Shown here in pieces: positions 12,254 through 23,139 of a DNA stretch of 64,000 nucleotides. The notes under the pieces were generated by a model, which saw nothing but the letters and a program-made list of their open reading frames with translations, was not told the origin of the DNA and searched no databases. Made by a program: the position numbers and the translations under genes. Source of the stretch: Ornithodoros turicata (lineage: Eukaryota; Arthropoda; Arachnida; Ixodida; Argasidae); NCBI RefSeq assembly GCF_037126465.1, contig NC_088202.1, positions 117,380,123-117,444,122 of the forward strand, given 5' to 3'. The first letter of the stretch is position 1. Each line of letters opens with the position of its first letter.

Positions 12254-12446
12254 AAACAACAAACAAGATAAACGCGTACATATTTACAGCTAGACACGCT
12301 CATAAACGACAAGCAAGATAAACGCGTACATATTACACTGCTATAGACACACTGATAAACAACAAACAGATAAACACGTCCATATTTACAGCTAGACACA
12401 CTCATAAAAAGCAAGATGAACACATATATACTTGCAGTGAGACATA
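12254..12446. repeat. Tandem repeat, about 3.7 copies of a ~50-bp unit
   Basis: Units begin AAACAACAAACAAGATAAAC, continue CGTACATATTTACAGCTAGA and end CACRCTCAT. The spacing varies from 49 to 55 bases. The array sits between the LINE stop region and its AAAT tail, so it is probably a 3' UTR tandem repeat of that LINE. Confidence 0.8.
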
Positions 12447-12618
12447 ATGGATTTATGTAAAATAATGTGCATAAAGAGTAATTTAAATCTGGAGAAATTG
12501 CAAAAGTTCATGTTTGAAAGCTGTTATATCATGAGTGGTGACTAGCGGCAATGGAAGACTGTTCCATTCGGTGATGCATCGAGGAAAAAATGCGCGAGAA
12601 AAATGTGTGGCTTTACAT

Positions 12619-12969
12619 CAGGGTTCGCCGAATGGACCCAGTTTAAAAAAAACCACCCGGGTTTTTTTGGGTCCACCCGGGCTGAAAAACCCAATAAAGC
12701 CCACACGCGGGTGAAATACAGAAACGAAGGAAAAAAAAGAAAAGAAGAAAAAGGGACGACTGCTTCGGAGATTCCTTTACCGTAAATTCTACAGCGGCAA
12801 ACAATTATTTCTTCCAGAAACATGAAAAATAGGTGGAGAACGGCTGTTGCGTGTCATATGCAGCAGTTCGGAAAAAAAAAACCCAGCACCCGAAAAACCC
12901 ACCCGAAAAACCCGAAAAAACCCAGTGGGGCGGGCTTTTTAAAAAAAACCCGGGTTTTTCCGAACCCTG
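12619..12969. mobile_element. hAT MITE, 351 bp, with 8-bp target duplication
   Basis: Ends CAGGGTTCG and CGAACCCTG are exact inverted repeats. The octamer CTTTACAT flanks both sides (12,611-12,618 and 12,970-12,977). The interior has no coding and is dominated by ACCCGGGTTTTTT-like runs near both ends. The element interrupts the C-terminal coding of the LINE at 12.2-14 kb and is therefore younger than it. Confidence 0.93.
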
Positions 12970-13956
12970 CTTTACATGAGAAAACCTTAAATGGGTGATC
13001 CAGTCGCGGGGATATATGTACAGCTGGTGAGAAAACATTGGGTCTCAATAAACGGTTATGAAAGAATTTATGATAGAGACAGAGCCTCATAAATTTCCTG
13101 CGTGTCTCGAGGTCAGGAGGGTCAATGGATTGTTTAATAGCTGTAACACTTGAAGGATAATGATAGACGTTAGTAACAAAACGAGCAGCCCGTTTCTGTA
13201 ACGCTTCGAGAAGGTTGGCAAGGTTAGCGACGTGAGGATTCCATATACTGCACGCGTATTCTAATTTAGATCTAATCAACGCCGTATAAGCTAGTTTCTT
13301 TATCGTCGGAGGAGCGTGCTTTAAGTTGCGGCGTGCAAATCCTAGTTTGAGGTTGGAATCGCTGATTACGGGATTAATATGGTTACCCCAGCTTAAATTA
13401 GATTTAAGATGCAATCCGAGATACTTGTATGAATCAGAATTTAGGATAGAGCGATTATCATGTGTGTATGATTAATGATAACTCTACTTAGCGCGAGAGA
13501 AGGAAATATGCGAACCCTTGGAAACATTAAGTGACAGCAGCCAAGGGGAACACCAGGCATTAATTCGATCGAGGTCATGTTGTAAGGAATGTCGGTCAGA
13601 ATCAGAGAGAGAAAACGAAAAACAGGGCGATAAACGACGCGGTCGTCGGCAAAAAGACGTATGGATGAAGATATGGAGTTCGGGAAGTCGTTGGTAAAGA
13701 TAAAAAAGAGAGGGGACCAGGTAGAAAACCCTGAGGCACGCCGGAAGGTACAGGAAAGGTTGTAGAAGTATGTGTGGTCGTTTACCGTTTCCATTTGAGA
13801 ACGGTTGGTCAGGTAATTTTCAATCCATTCCAACACAAGTGGGCATAAATTAAGCGAGGAGAGCTTATGAATGAGACAAATAGAGTCAAAAGCCTTGGCA
13901 AAGTATAAGAAAATGGCGTCCGTGCGTACGTTATTATCTAAATGACTTAGAAACAA

Positions 13957-14058
13957 TATGATGATGATATGGACTCACATCACATTTTTACCCCTCTCCC
14001 CCACTCCTTCCTTGCTGTCCTCTCTCCATCTGTCCGTTGTCCGCACGCGCAGAGAATG
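13957..14058 (+). mobile_element. SINE family B fragment
   Basis: CCCCCACTCCTTCCTTGCTG and TCCTCTCTCCATCTGTCCG are the reverse complement of the 5100-5150 segment of the full SINE B. The fragment abuts the truncated 5' end of the LINE. Confidence 0.6.
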
Positions 14059-14679
14059 TCCAACTCAATACGATTCGAGGCCCGTTCAAAGACCAATGGG
14101 GTGCCGGTGAACATTTTATGTGTTCATATGCCTTTACATCCTATACGAAAGCACTCACAAGAATCTGAAATTTATTTTTTTGTATCTACGCTGCTAGCGG
14201 AAATTGTAAAATAAGAGGAACATTAAAAAAGATAACATACGTAACACTGCGGATATACACGACATCCAAAGGAAGAGCACCATTCGGTTTTCCAACTGAT
14301 AATAATAACACTGCTTTTATGAGGTACATCTTCCTTCCAGGCATATTACAGTCGCATTTCGTGCGTGGGATGTACATGACCGTGACTTATAGTACTCAGG
14401 GTTTCCTTCATCCCATATTATAGTAGTGTCAGAACATTTTAGCTGCTCTTTGGAGCTGAAAGTTTTGCGCTCTCCTTATTTATAAACCGAGATGAGCTAG
14501 TGAGGTAGTTGACGCAAACGCAACAGCGGGCAAACGTGTTGCGGATTTTATTTATTTTTTAATATCAGGAGAAATAAATAATGTGCTGGAACTACGTACA
14601 GAGCATAACGTTGTGACAACACGTCGCGGACTGTTCGGAAGCCATAGAAAGCCTTTCAGCTGTTTTTACCCATGTCACA
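14059..14679. other. No recognisable gene
   Basis: No motif, repeat or coding signal that I can support. Confidence 0.4.
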
Positions 14680-15184
14680 CTTGATGATTTAGTAGATGGG
14701 TAGAAATCCAGCGAACCGATAGAGATGTAGGAAGGGAGTTGCCTCAGGACAGAAGCCGCCAATATTTCGAACAGAGGCTGTTCTTCTTCTGGGCACCGTC
14801 CTCATCATTGGCATGGTATTTAAAGGGTTAGGTGTGACGTGTTTAAAGGTTCATACGAATTGTGGGTCAACAGCCCGGAGGGACCCGTCTGTAGCCGGTC
14901 TTCTGTAACTGGTCTGTAGCCTAGATCACTACGTTCACATAATCCCCTCCACACTCTAACAAAGCATCCATTCACTCCGGCCGTAGAAGCCCGTACGGAA
15001 CCTTTCTTCCCTCCGGGCTGTTGACCCACAATTCGCATGAACCTTTCAGCACGTCACACCTAACCCTTTAAATACCATGCCAATGGTGAGGACGGTGGCC
15101 AGAAGAAGAACAGTCTCTGTTCGAAATATCGGCGGCTTCTGTCCTGAGGCAACTCCCTTCCTCCTCCTTCCTTGATGATTTAGT
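14680..15184. mobile_element. Foldback element with 155-bp arms and 14-bp flanking direct repeats
   Basis: The left arm 14,729-14,883 and right arm 15,008-15,161 are inverted copies (for example GGCATGGTATTTAAAGGGTT against AACCCTTTAAATACCATGCC). The loop is about 124 bases. The 14-mer CTTGATGATTTAGT occurs at 14,680-14,693 and 15,171-15,184, immediately outside, which looks like a target duplication. A 14-bp variable-length duplication fits a retrotransposed product better than most DNA transposons. The arms carry a hammerhead-like motif known from Penelope-type terminal repeats, so I suspect inverted pLTRs. There is no coding. Confidence 0.75.
15100..15126 (+). ncRNA. Hammerhead-like motif in the foldback arm (mirrored at 14,765-14,791)
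   Basis: The sequence CAGAAGA, one A, a perfect 6-bp stem GAACAG/CTGTTC with loop TCT, then GAAA resembles a hammerhead core (CUGANGA, stem II, GAAA). The other arm has the same layout on the minus strand with loop CCT. The core U is A here and there is one extra base, so activity is doubtful. Such motifs are known in the terminal repeats of Penelope-like elements. Confidence 0.3.
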
Positions 15185-15594
15185 GTCCTTTTCGTGTAGT
15201 GCACTCCAACTAGCGAATGTCACTTTCACTACGTACTTGCTACACGGCTTAAAGGGGCACTAAAATGCAAAAACAACTTGCTCTTAAATGAAAGTCCGTG
15301 TTTCGATTAGTATAATACAAGCAAAATTAGTTCACACAGCGCTACCGTTTAGAAGAAAAACGCAGTGAAAATCGAGCCGTCTTTGGCGGCAACGAATGGT
15401 ATCCACAGGAAGCGACGATTGGCGGCATCCAAGGAGACAGCAGGACAAGCGCGCGCTTACCTATCATGGCCGCGTGGATTTTGAACGGGTCCGATCGTAG
15501 TGTTCCGTATATGCGTGGCATGATGCGGACTGCTTCATTTTTCAATACCCACTTACTGAATTGTAGCCTACACCAGTTCTGGCAAATGTTCCAC
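15185..15594. other. No gene; possible MITE end
   Basis: CTTAAAGGGGCACTAAAATG at 15,249 resembles a TTAA-type MITE end (see 3955). The rest has no recognisable feature. Confidence 0.3.
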
Positions 15595-15815
15595 TGGCAA
15601 CATTTATTTTCACGTCCTTGGGACAGCGACGCAAGTCGGCTTTGCAACGCGCACTATGTTTTTCGCCGGGACTGCTCCATGGAGGTAGCAATGTGGGGGA
15701 CCGCCATGGAGCAGTCTCGGCAAAACACATAGTGCGCGTTGCGAAGCCGACTGACGTCGCTGTCCGAAGGACGTGAAAATAAATGTGCCAGTAAATGCGG
15801 TAGCAATGTGGGGGA
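15595..15815. repeat. Foldback with about 88-bp arms; right arm bounded by 17-bp direct repeats
   Basis: The left arm 15,595-15,682 and right arm 15,701-15,790 are inverted copies (CGCGCACTATGTTTTTCGCC against GGCAAAACACATAGTGCGCG). GGTAGCAATGTGGGGGA occurs at 15,684-15,700 between the arms and again at 15,799-15,815 after the right arm. The second copy is the edge of the SINE that follows. Confidence 0.85.
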
Positions 15816-15985
15816 GGTAAACATTGCTTCCAGCACCGTGTGTGGGAGATTTCAGGCGCACGTCAAAGGAACCCCAGGTGGTCGAAATTATCCGCAGTCC
15901 TACCCTGCGGCACGTACAACATGTCGCCACACTGCGCAGACACACCTTAGGTGTAATATCACGGTACCATTATTCATTATTATTG
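15797..15985 (+). mobile_element. SINE family A copy, head missing
   Basis: GGAGGTAAACATTGCTTCCA, GGAACCCCAGGTGGTCGAAA and the ATTATTATTG end are the reverse complement of the family A copies at 25.3 and 32.5 kb. The tRNA-like head is absent. Confidence 0.75.
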
Positions 15986-15999
15986 CTCTATGGCCTGGC

Positions 16000-17150
16000 A
16001 CGCGCGTGCACGTGCATCATGGACTAAAAACACCGATGCACGAGCTGAAACGACGTTCACTGCTTAGCGCCGAAGCAAGAAAGAGTCCCGTATATTTTTT
16101 ATTGTAGCTTCGTAACGAAATCAAAATTTTGAATTATGATAACATCAGAAGATTTTTCTTTGATCTAAAAACACTTCCTGCTAATCTTCTTCCAACATTA
16201 AACAAATTGGCCTCAAACATGTGGCACAACAAAAATGGCCGCCGCCGGATCGCCAAGACCGCGAAGTTGTTACAGGCTGTTCACGAGAATGATGACATGT
16301 TTTTTGGCACCATCTCACACTCTATTTAAATAAGATAAACACGCTGTTGAAAATACTTGTTTAAAAACATTGTGGTGTCGGGACCCCTCGCTTTTCTCGA
16401 TATTTTTACCTGTGCGACAAAGCCTGCCGTCGAGGCTTAACACTTTGTCAGCCGAACAGTAGTAAAGTGAGTCTGGGGAACTCATTAAATCGTTAGTGCA
16501 CTTTCTGCCGAGTGTCACTAAAAGATGCCGTGTGATAGCGCACGAATGACACTAAGTGCAAGTGTCACTCGCTGAAAATGACACTAAATTAAGTCCGTCT
16601 GACAGGGGTATGGGTATTAGAATCCTGCGCCCTCTTTCATCACACTGACACTCCATTGCATGGAGATGTATCCACAAGGCGGATATCATTGAACCGACAA
16701 GAGCAGACTGCAGAAGACTGCATTTTTATGCTTTTTGAAATCTGCTGCTGCTGTAAGGTTTCGAAACGTGGTTCTACTTCTTCTAAAGGAATAAAGGTAC
16801 TTACGTACTGTATGGGAACGAAAGACGTCGGTTGTTTTGATCTGGGAATTCACGAGGACCGTCTGGAAAACGCTTTGTTGCCCATAGTAGCTCCATGCCG
16901 CCAGCTACGTATAGTCTCTAGAATAGATGACATGTTTTTAGGGAGGTTTCCAAGGTTTGCAATAAACATTCGTGGGCATCTCATATTTTAAACACGCGTA
17001 GATGTCTACTTCATGCAATATCGTGTAAGTTGTCTCGCGACGTAAGACCACGAGTTGCCCTTTTTTAAACAGCGACTGCTGCTAGTGTTAGTGCCGCGGC
17101 GTCGGCGGCGCAGAAGGAAAAGAGAACACAGTATTGGTGACGACAATGTT
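16000..17150. other. No recognisable gene
   Basis: An open frame of 111 codons (16,656-16,991, plus) has no family resemblance. At 16,510-16,600 the words TGACACTAA/AGTGTCACT recur several times. No full element boundary was found. Confidence 0.35.
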
Positions 17151-17159
17151 AATGTTAGC

Positions 17160-17262
17160 ACGGCGCTTGTATTCCTGGGCTTTCCTCAGACGCTTTCAGA
17201 CATACGTCGGCACAGTTCCCCTAGAAGTCGGCCCAGGACGCACATTTCTCCAGGGCGTCAGT
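17160..17262 (+). mobile_element. SINE family B fragment
   Basis: GTCGGCACAGTTCCCCTAGA and AGTCGGCCCAGGACGCACAT are the reverse complement of the central part of SINE B at 5.1-5.3 kb. Both ends are truncated. Confidence 0.65.
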
Positions 17263-17417
17263 CGTGACGTTGCCCACATACGTGAGGCCGACAACGGCAA
17301 GCCCTTTCACCATCACCACCACCACCACCGCGCTTGTATTAGTGACGACGAGGACAATGTCAGCATGGCGCTTGAGTTAAAAGAAAAAGAGTCTTTAGTG
17401 ATGCTGCTTCAGGCGCC

Positions 17418-17700
17418 ATGGAGATACGGGGTCCTGCTGACGCACAAGCTTTGCGGCGGGCAGAAGAACGCGAAGGGGAGCGCAGAGTTCGCGAAGACCC
17501 AGCTCGTCGTGCAGCCGAGGCCTCAAACAACAGAGTGCGACGTCAGGATCCCAACGTGCGTGCCACCGAAGCTGAGGCAAGACAACATAGACGCGAAGAC
17601 CCTGCAGTGCGTGCCGCCTAAGTGGCAAGCGAAACTCGAAGAAGCCACGAAGGGTTTCACTAGGCAATTCAGAGAGATTCCATCGATCGGTGTGCGATAG
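17418..17700 (+). pseudogene. Decayed ORF with arginine-rich 17-residue repeats
   Basis: From 17,418 the frame encodes an R/E/A-rich segment with a repeated unit DPxxRAxEAxxxxxRRx. Successive units start DPARRAAEAS, DPNVRATEAE and DPAVRAA, with a 51-base period, then a stop. In another frame EATKGFTRQFRE follows. I recall that basic 17-residue repeats followed by an A-x-x-x-F-x-x-x-F segment occur in arthropod mobile-element proteins, including Helitron-associated ones. That assignment is memory-based and weak. The frame change between repeats and tail shows the gene is broken. A CAC run (His in one frame) precedes it at 17,308-17,330. Confidence 0.4.
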
Positions 17701-20700
17701 CTAGCGGTTCAAGAATCATCTCACGACACTGCCTCTGACTTGCCATGCAGTGCTTCGACTAGAATTGGGCGGTTAAACTGACGGCCCAATGTCGACGGTG
17801 CTGTCGCTGAAATTCGCGTTACACAACCGTAACCGTACTGTGATTAAAAAGAAAAAAAGATGATACATGGAGTACGGGAACATATCGCACAGAATGAAAA
17901 AGCCATATATTACAGGAAGAAACAATATTAGAACTAATACTACGTACGCAGCAAATAATGTATTTCAAAACGAGCACGCGGTGAAATTCGTTACAACGTA
18001 TTAATCATAGCTGGCGTTGCACGTTCGGTGTGCGACGTACCACAGTATGTGTCATCAAGACATCTCCACATCGCAAAAAGCCGTAAAGTTACAAATAATA
18101 GAACTACTGAACACGACGCAAGACGTGCTAACACACGGTTATAACAGTGAGGCGCGAATTTAATTAGTTACACGTTGAATAACGAACATTGGGTCTTTAG
18201 TTATTGCAACGTACTCGTACGTCATCTCTGCTCGTATTTCACGTCTCTCTCAGTTTTCCTCTTTCCCGTCTCTTTTGCCCTTTATTCTTGATTAACTTTG
18301 TCATTCCTAAGCTGCGAGGTTCTAGTGACCTGTGGTGGCTCCACTTTGTTTCATCGGCCCCATCTCGGGTATTTTCAGGCCCTATCTCTGATTTCCGTCT
18401 TTCACTTGACGTACTTTTTTCAGAATTATGTGGCGGGCAAACTGGATGCGCCGGTGCCTCTTGGGCGAAAGTGAATGACTTGTCGACATAGCAATTCGCG
18501 CCCTTTTCACATGAGACGCTGCAGCTGTAAAGTTAGTTTCTCCTTGTTCACGCAGATTATGTAGACAAAGCACGCTTTACAGGAACCCGCCTTGCTGCTG
18601 TTTCATGCCGATGGCGGCTTCCCAATATTTGGAATTTAACTCCAGTTAGTTTTTAGACCTGAAATCCAGAAGTCCACATCGAGAAATAACAAGCGAATGT
18701 ATCGTACACCATATCCCGACATAAGCCAATTATCAGTATCAGTGGTTGTACACAGCTAAGCACATTTCTCCTTTTTCCCTGTCTGTTTTCCATTCCTGAA
18801 AATTGTGGAACGGTCAGGTTGATGCAATACCCCATCACTTTGTTTATTCGAACCAGCCGGTGGTGGCACCACTGAGGCCTCTCCCCTAAGCGGGCGGCGT
18901 GCCTGTTTCTAATTCTCCCTTCACGCTCAGTGTCTCTGACTTTGCGTTGCGTGATCCCAAAGTGACTTTGGACTGCAGTTAGTCCTCGCTACGCTCCCGA
19001 CGCGCGTGGCTTTAGTTTCAGTTTGTCTGCTTGGTAAAATATGACGATCTATTAGTGAAAGCATGTACACGTTTCGGGTGCGGAGGGAGCGTGTTAAGGA
19101 AAATGCGCGTAAAGGTTGGTCGCAGCCATGAGGAAAACTCCGCATGAAGGATTCAGGATTTTTCTAAAATGGAATGAACTGAATAATGACCACCTTCAAA
19201 TCCGTTATCGTACACGTGCCAGAAAACTTGTAATTAGAAGTTCGATGAATTTTGTGCAGTTATTCACTTGGTAGCAACATACTCGCTGGCAAAGAATATC
19301 CGCAGGGGTATAACCCTGTTGCAAAAACGGCATCACTGCTGTTCTCGTAGTTTTCCTAATTAAAAATAAGTATTGATTAAAAGAAAACTGTGTATGCGTC
19401 AGTTACCGCCAAAGGCAACCTAAGAATACGTTCTTGAAGCGTACTTTCAAACTGTAGATATTCGGACGGGGTTTGCTCGGCACACTGGAATGGAAGCGCG
19501 ACAGAACGACTCTTTTGCGCTAGTCCTGATCATGACATTGGATCATGACGCTATTTCTACACATGAAAGAAATAGCAACAATGTAACACACAGCCTCAGT
19601 AACACAGATCATTTCTTCCACAATGCTACACCCACACAGTTATGAAGTTATGACAATAGACGACACTCTGTATACAAACATGTGATGTCACGAGAAGACC
19701 GGTTCGAGGTTATATTTACCTGTCGTGTTCAAGAAGCGGCAAAAACGTATCGGCTGGTAGGTTGACAAAGCTGATAGTGCCCACCAGCATGCTTTGCGCG
19801 CCTTGCGCGAAGGCAGGCCTTGCTCAATGACCCATCTAATACTTTGCTCACCCCGACGAACTCGTGCACCCTCACCGCATCCCCACCCTACATCCTCCTC
19901 TATCCTCCATCCGTCCGTCCTTTCTTTGTGTTCTTTTCTTTACTTTTTGCTATAGTCGTGACGACGCCCACTTCTGTGTGGCCAACAACGACGAGCCTAT
20001 CCTGCCATTACGCCCCCCCCCCCCCCTGCTTTGCGCGGCGACGTTACGTAATCAATGACGCAAAGGCTCAGGTCCCCTATGATCTTCTCTTTTGCCAGAT
20101 GTCGGAAGCGTGTGATTTCAGTTTGCTCTTTTTTGTTGCTGTTGTTTCTTCTCGTTTACTCGTTTGGTCGAGTTTCCTTTTGTTTGATTAAGGAACCCTC
20201 ACATTACTTTTGATTAGATTCACCCCGTGATGTTACGCCACCCCTTGATGTTATATGTAGTTAGTATGTTTCATTACTTTTTCCGTCTCGTTTCTGGAGA
20301 ACACTTCCTTTGGAACAGAAGGAAACAGACGGAAAGGAAGCTGAAACAGGAAGCTGAAACTGAAGGACGGAAGATGCAGCAGAAGTAAACCAGAAGGAAG
20401 TCTTCCCCCCGTATCCAGCATATTACATGTTACTGCAACTCGTAAAATCAATGAAGAGCACACACACCACAAAATAGCTAAATTGTTCATGTGGAAATGT
20501 TTCAGATACCATTCACGCGAACACTCTTACGTACTAGTGCACCTACTCCGAAACAAAGAACGGCGGCGCGGTTACTGTACGGTCTCTGCCTCGAGCGAGC
20601 TCGCTTTATGGCAAGGCCAATCCTCTTTCGTCTCGCACGGTTCCAGTGCAGTGCACAACAAAGTGCAAGACAACTTCTATGTTTTCTGTTTCTGATTGGT

Positions 20701-22735
20701 AATACCGTTTAGTGGTTCAGCCAGGGAGGAGAGGGAGTCTGGATTGATAGCCTACACGGACACTTTCCATCCGATATTTAAACCCACGGTCACCGGGGAG
20801 AATACACATAACGTGTCTGAGAGAGGCCACATGAGGCTTGTGATATCTTCTCTAAACAATTAGACGACAGTTTATTCGTATCAACATCCAGGACGAACGA
20901 CTGCTGATGTTGACATAGGCAGTCCATGATAGAGAACAGCCTCTTCCATCTCTCTCTCTCTATCTCTCTTTGTGTGTGCGTGCGTTTGCTATGCTCTTGT
21001 TCTAGTGAACGTATAACAACTTTAATGATTACGTATACTGCCACACGCTCCAACAACGGCAAACGGTTCAGAATTGAAGACGGAATTCCATGTTTATTAT
21101 GCACTAGATCAAAAATGGGGAAATAGATTAGGATCGTTATGGGATATCCGTATGCTGTGTAGGAGAAAGCCCTCAGCTCTCCTCCTCTGCCTCGAAGCTC
21201 TGACCTCAAGGTCCTCTGCCCTCAAAGCTCTCTTCACCTCTCTGCATATCATAGGACTTCGATCCATATTGTGAAGGGGCTCGTTATTTAATTCCCCGCA
21301 TAACCTCCAGCAATGGGGTAGAGTATCGCCCCTGGCGATGAAACTCCCCATTCATCATCTCTCAATAAAGTTACCGTTACTGTCAATGGTACAAACGGTA
21401 TTTGACTAGAGCACGTCTCATAATCAGAACAGTCCTACATTTAGGATTAATCCCTCCTGTTCCTCACGTATTATGAATGGGATAGTGAAAGCCACGAAAA
21501 ACTCTTCAAACGAAAATAATCACTGCACGAAGGACAACTACACAAGGACATGTGTTTACTTGTCGAGGTTCGTTAACCTAGGACGACGAACATTTCTTTT
21601 GTCCGTACTAGTCAGTGAGTAAATGATTAAGCGCCCACCAAATAAGTCGCCTAGAAATTTACTAGCTGCACACTCCTTGTTGTGACCGTGTTGAGACATA
21701 AGAAAGTGATTCACCTAAGAGTGAACAATTTATTCTTCGTCGTATATATTTCTGTATCCGTAGTACGCTGAGATGTATCCAAGCATTCTGCGCCACGTAA
21801 AATGAGATTAAGCAGAACTTTCGCTGCAGATTACTATGTGCAGACATCTATTTCGACCGTTTCGAACGTTAAGGATCCGGATGCCTTCAGGTGGAATCCG
21901 CGTTCTCTCATCTTCCTCCGAAGGGAAACGATCGAACGTATCTTCCCTTCCTGCAGCGATATCCTTATTGATCCTGAACAAACCTTATACTACAGCACCT
22001 GACGTAGTTCGCTTTTCTGTGCGATGACTCTTCTTTACTTTCCAGGAACGATAGTTCGTAAAATGCAATGCCTTAAGGCGCTCTCATTTTTGTTACGCTG
22101 TATAACTTGTACATGTACGTCTGCAACGTGAAGAGGTGCTTAAACGTTGTTGTGGGGGAACCAAGGGGTCTGTGGCCAGAGGCAAATTATTTATATCCTA
22201 TTTACTATATAGTGGGGGAGGGGGAGTATATGGGGAATCTATTTATTAGAACAGACAAAAATGAGTAAAGGTGTATTGCGCCATAATCACGTCTCCCTCT
22301 GTTTTCTCATTTCTTTGTAAACTCGATTCCAACATCTTGCTTTTGGACCAGCTTAGATTTGCTACGCAGTTTTTCTACGGTGGTGTTCTCCTGTTACGCC
22401 ACTACAGAAAGCGTATTGTCGGAGCAACGCTTTACAGAAACTGGCGGCAGGGGTCGCATCGAACGTCTGCTGCATTATAAATGATTTAAAATTCTTTTGT
22501 GAGTGTATGTTACGTATCTATACATACAGGTGAAAGACTCAGCGGGAATAAGTTCCCGTTAAAGGCTCTTCCATAATGAATGCACAAGGATATCAGTGAG
22601 CAATAGGACTAGTATAGGAAGCACAGTGAAAAATAATGGAAAAGCTAAAAATGCATCGTAGTCAAACAAATGCAAAATAGGATGCATACATAAACATAAA
22701 CAAAGGCGAATTTAGAGTAACAGCTCTGTCTTTTC
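17701..22735. other. No recognisable gene; simple repeats
   Basis: About 5 kb with no element boundary or protein family that I can identify. It holds a CT-rich microsatellite (20,951-20,978), a poly(C) run (20,011-20,025) and a CT-rich stretch at 19,890-19,960. A dispersed repeat near 21,310-21,390 resembles 3139-3185 and is followed by AATAAAG. Confidence 0.4.
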
Positions 22736-22739
22736 TCCA

Positions 22740-23085
22740 ACCGCTAATGCCTCGAAACGCACGTCACGTACATCCGCGCCCTTTTAAACCTATATTCGCT
22801 CGCACTGAAACTTTTAAGAACTCTTTTTTTCGTTTGCACGATTCCACAGTGGAGTTCGCGTTGCGTTTTGGTGTCGTTGAGGGTGAGACGTCAAGGTGCT
22901 TCGAGGGTTCCATTAGATCAGCATTGTATAAGGCTTAGAAGTATGCGTTCTTGAGTGTTTTGTGTACCTTTTCCCCTATGTTTTTGATGTTGTTTTTGTA
23001 GCTTTTTTTTTGTATATCACCCCTCCTGCTAAAATAAGTAAACAAGTAAAAAGGTAAAATAAATAAATAAAATAATGATACAAAT
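22740..23085 (+). mobile_element. LINE 3' end with (AAATA)n tail
   Basis: The frame from 22,747 includes FKPIFARTETFKNSFFR, which resembles the C-terminal region of CR1/L2-type reverse transcriptases (...YK-SFF-RTI--WN-LP). A shifted frame gives IPQWSS. A T-rich UTR with GTATATCACCCCTCCTGC follows, then AAATAAATAAATAAAATAA. Only the last part of the element is present. Confidence 0.55.
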
Positions 23086-23139
23086 CATATACGCCATACG
23101 TAAGACAAAAGAAAATCCGTACCGTATAACAGCGTGATG

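Larger units (their letters stand above)
12165..13956 (-). mobile_element. 5'-truncated CR1-like LINE, disrupted
   Basis: The minus-strand frame at 13,956-13,441 begins in the reverse transcriptase palm with DAIFLYFAKAFDS (usual LDFAKAFD) and includes RLFADDRVVY, the FADD catalytic motif. The frame at 13,414-12,978 continues with the thumb and C-terminal region: LGFARRNLKHAPPTIKKLAY, LEYACSIWNPH and ISPRLDHPFKVFS. After the hAT MITE at 12,619-12,969 the C-terminus resumes with ITEWNSLPLPLVTTHD. The left end is a (TATT)n run at 12,165-12,185, the AAAT tail read in reverse, as in the 59-kb LINE. There are at least two frameshifts. Confidence 0.85.

Noticed and set aside
15466..15945. Overlapping frames on both strands at 15.5-15.9 kb
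   Set aside because: Explained by the foldback arms and the SINE A copy.
16510..16600. Short array of TGACACTAA/AGTGTCACT words as a possible CRISPR-like or satellite array
   Set aside because: Spacing is irregular and orientation mixed; too few units.
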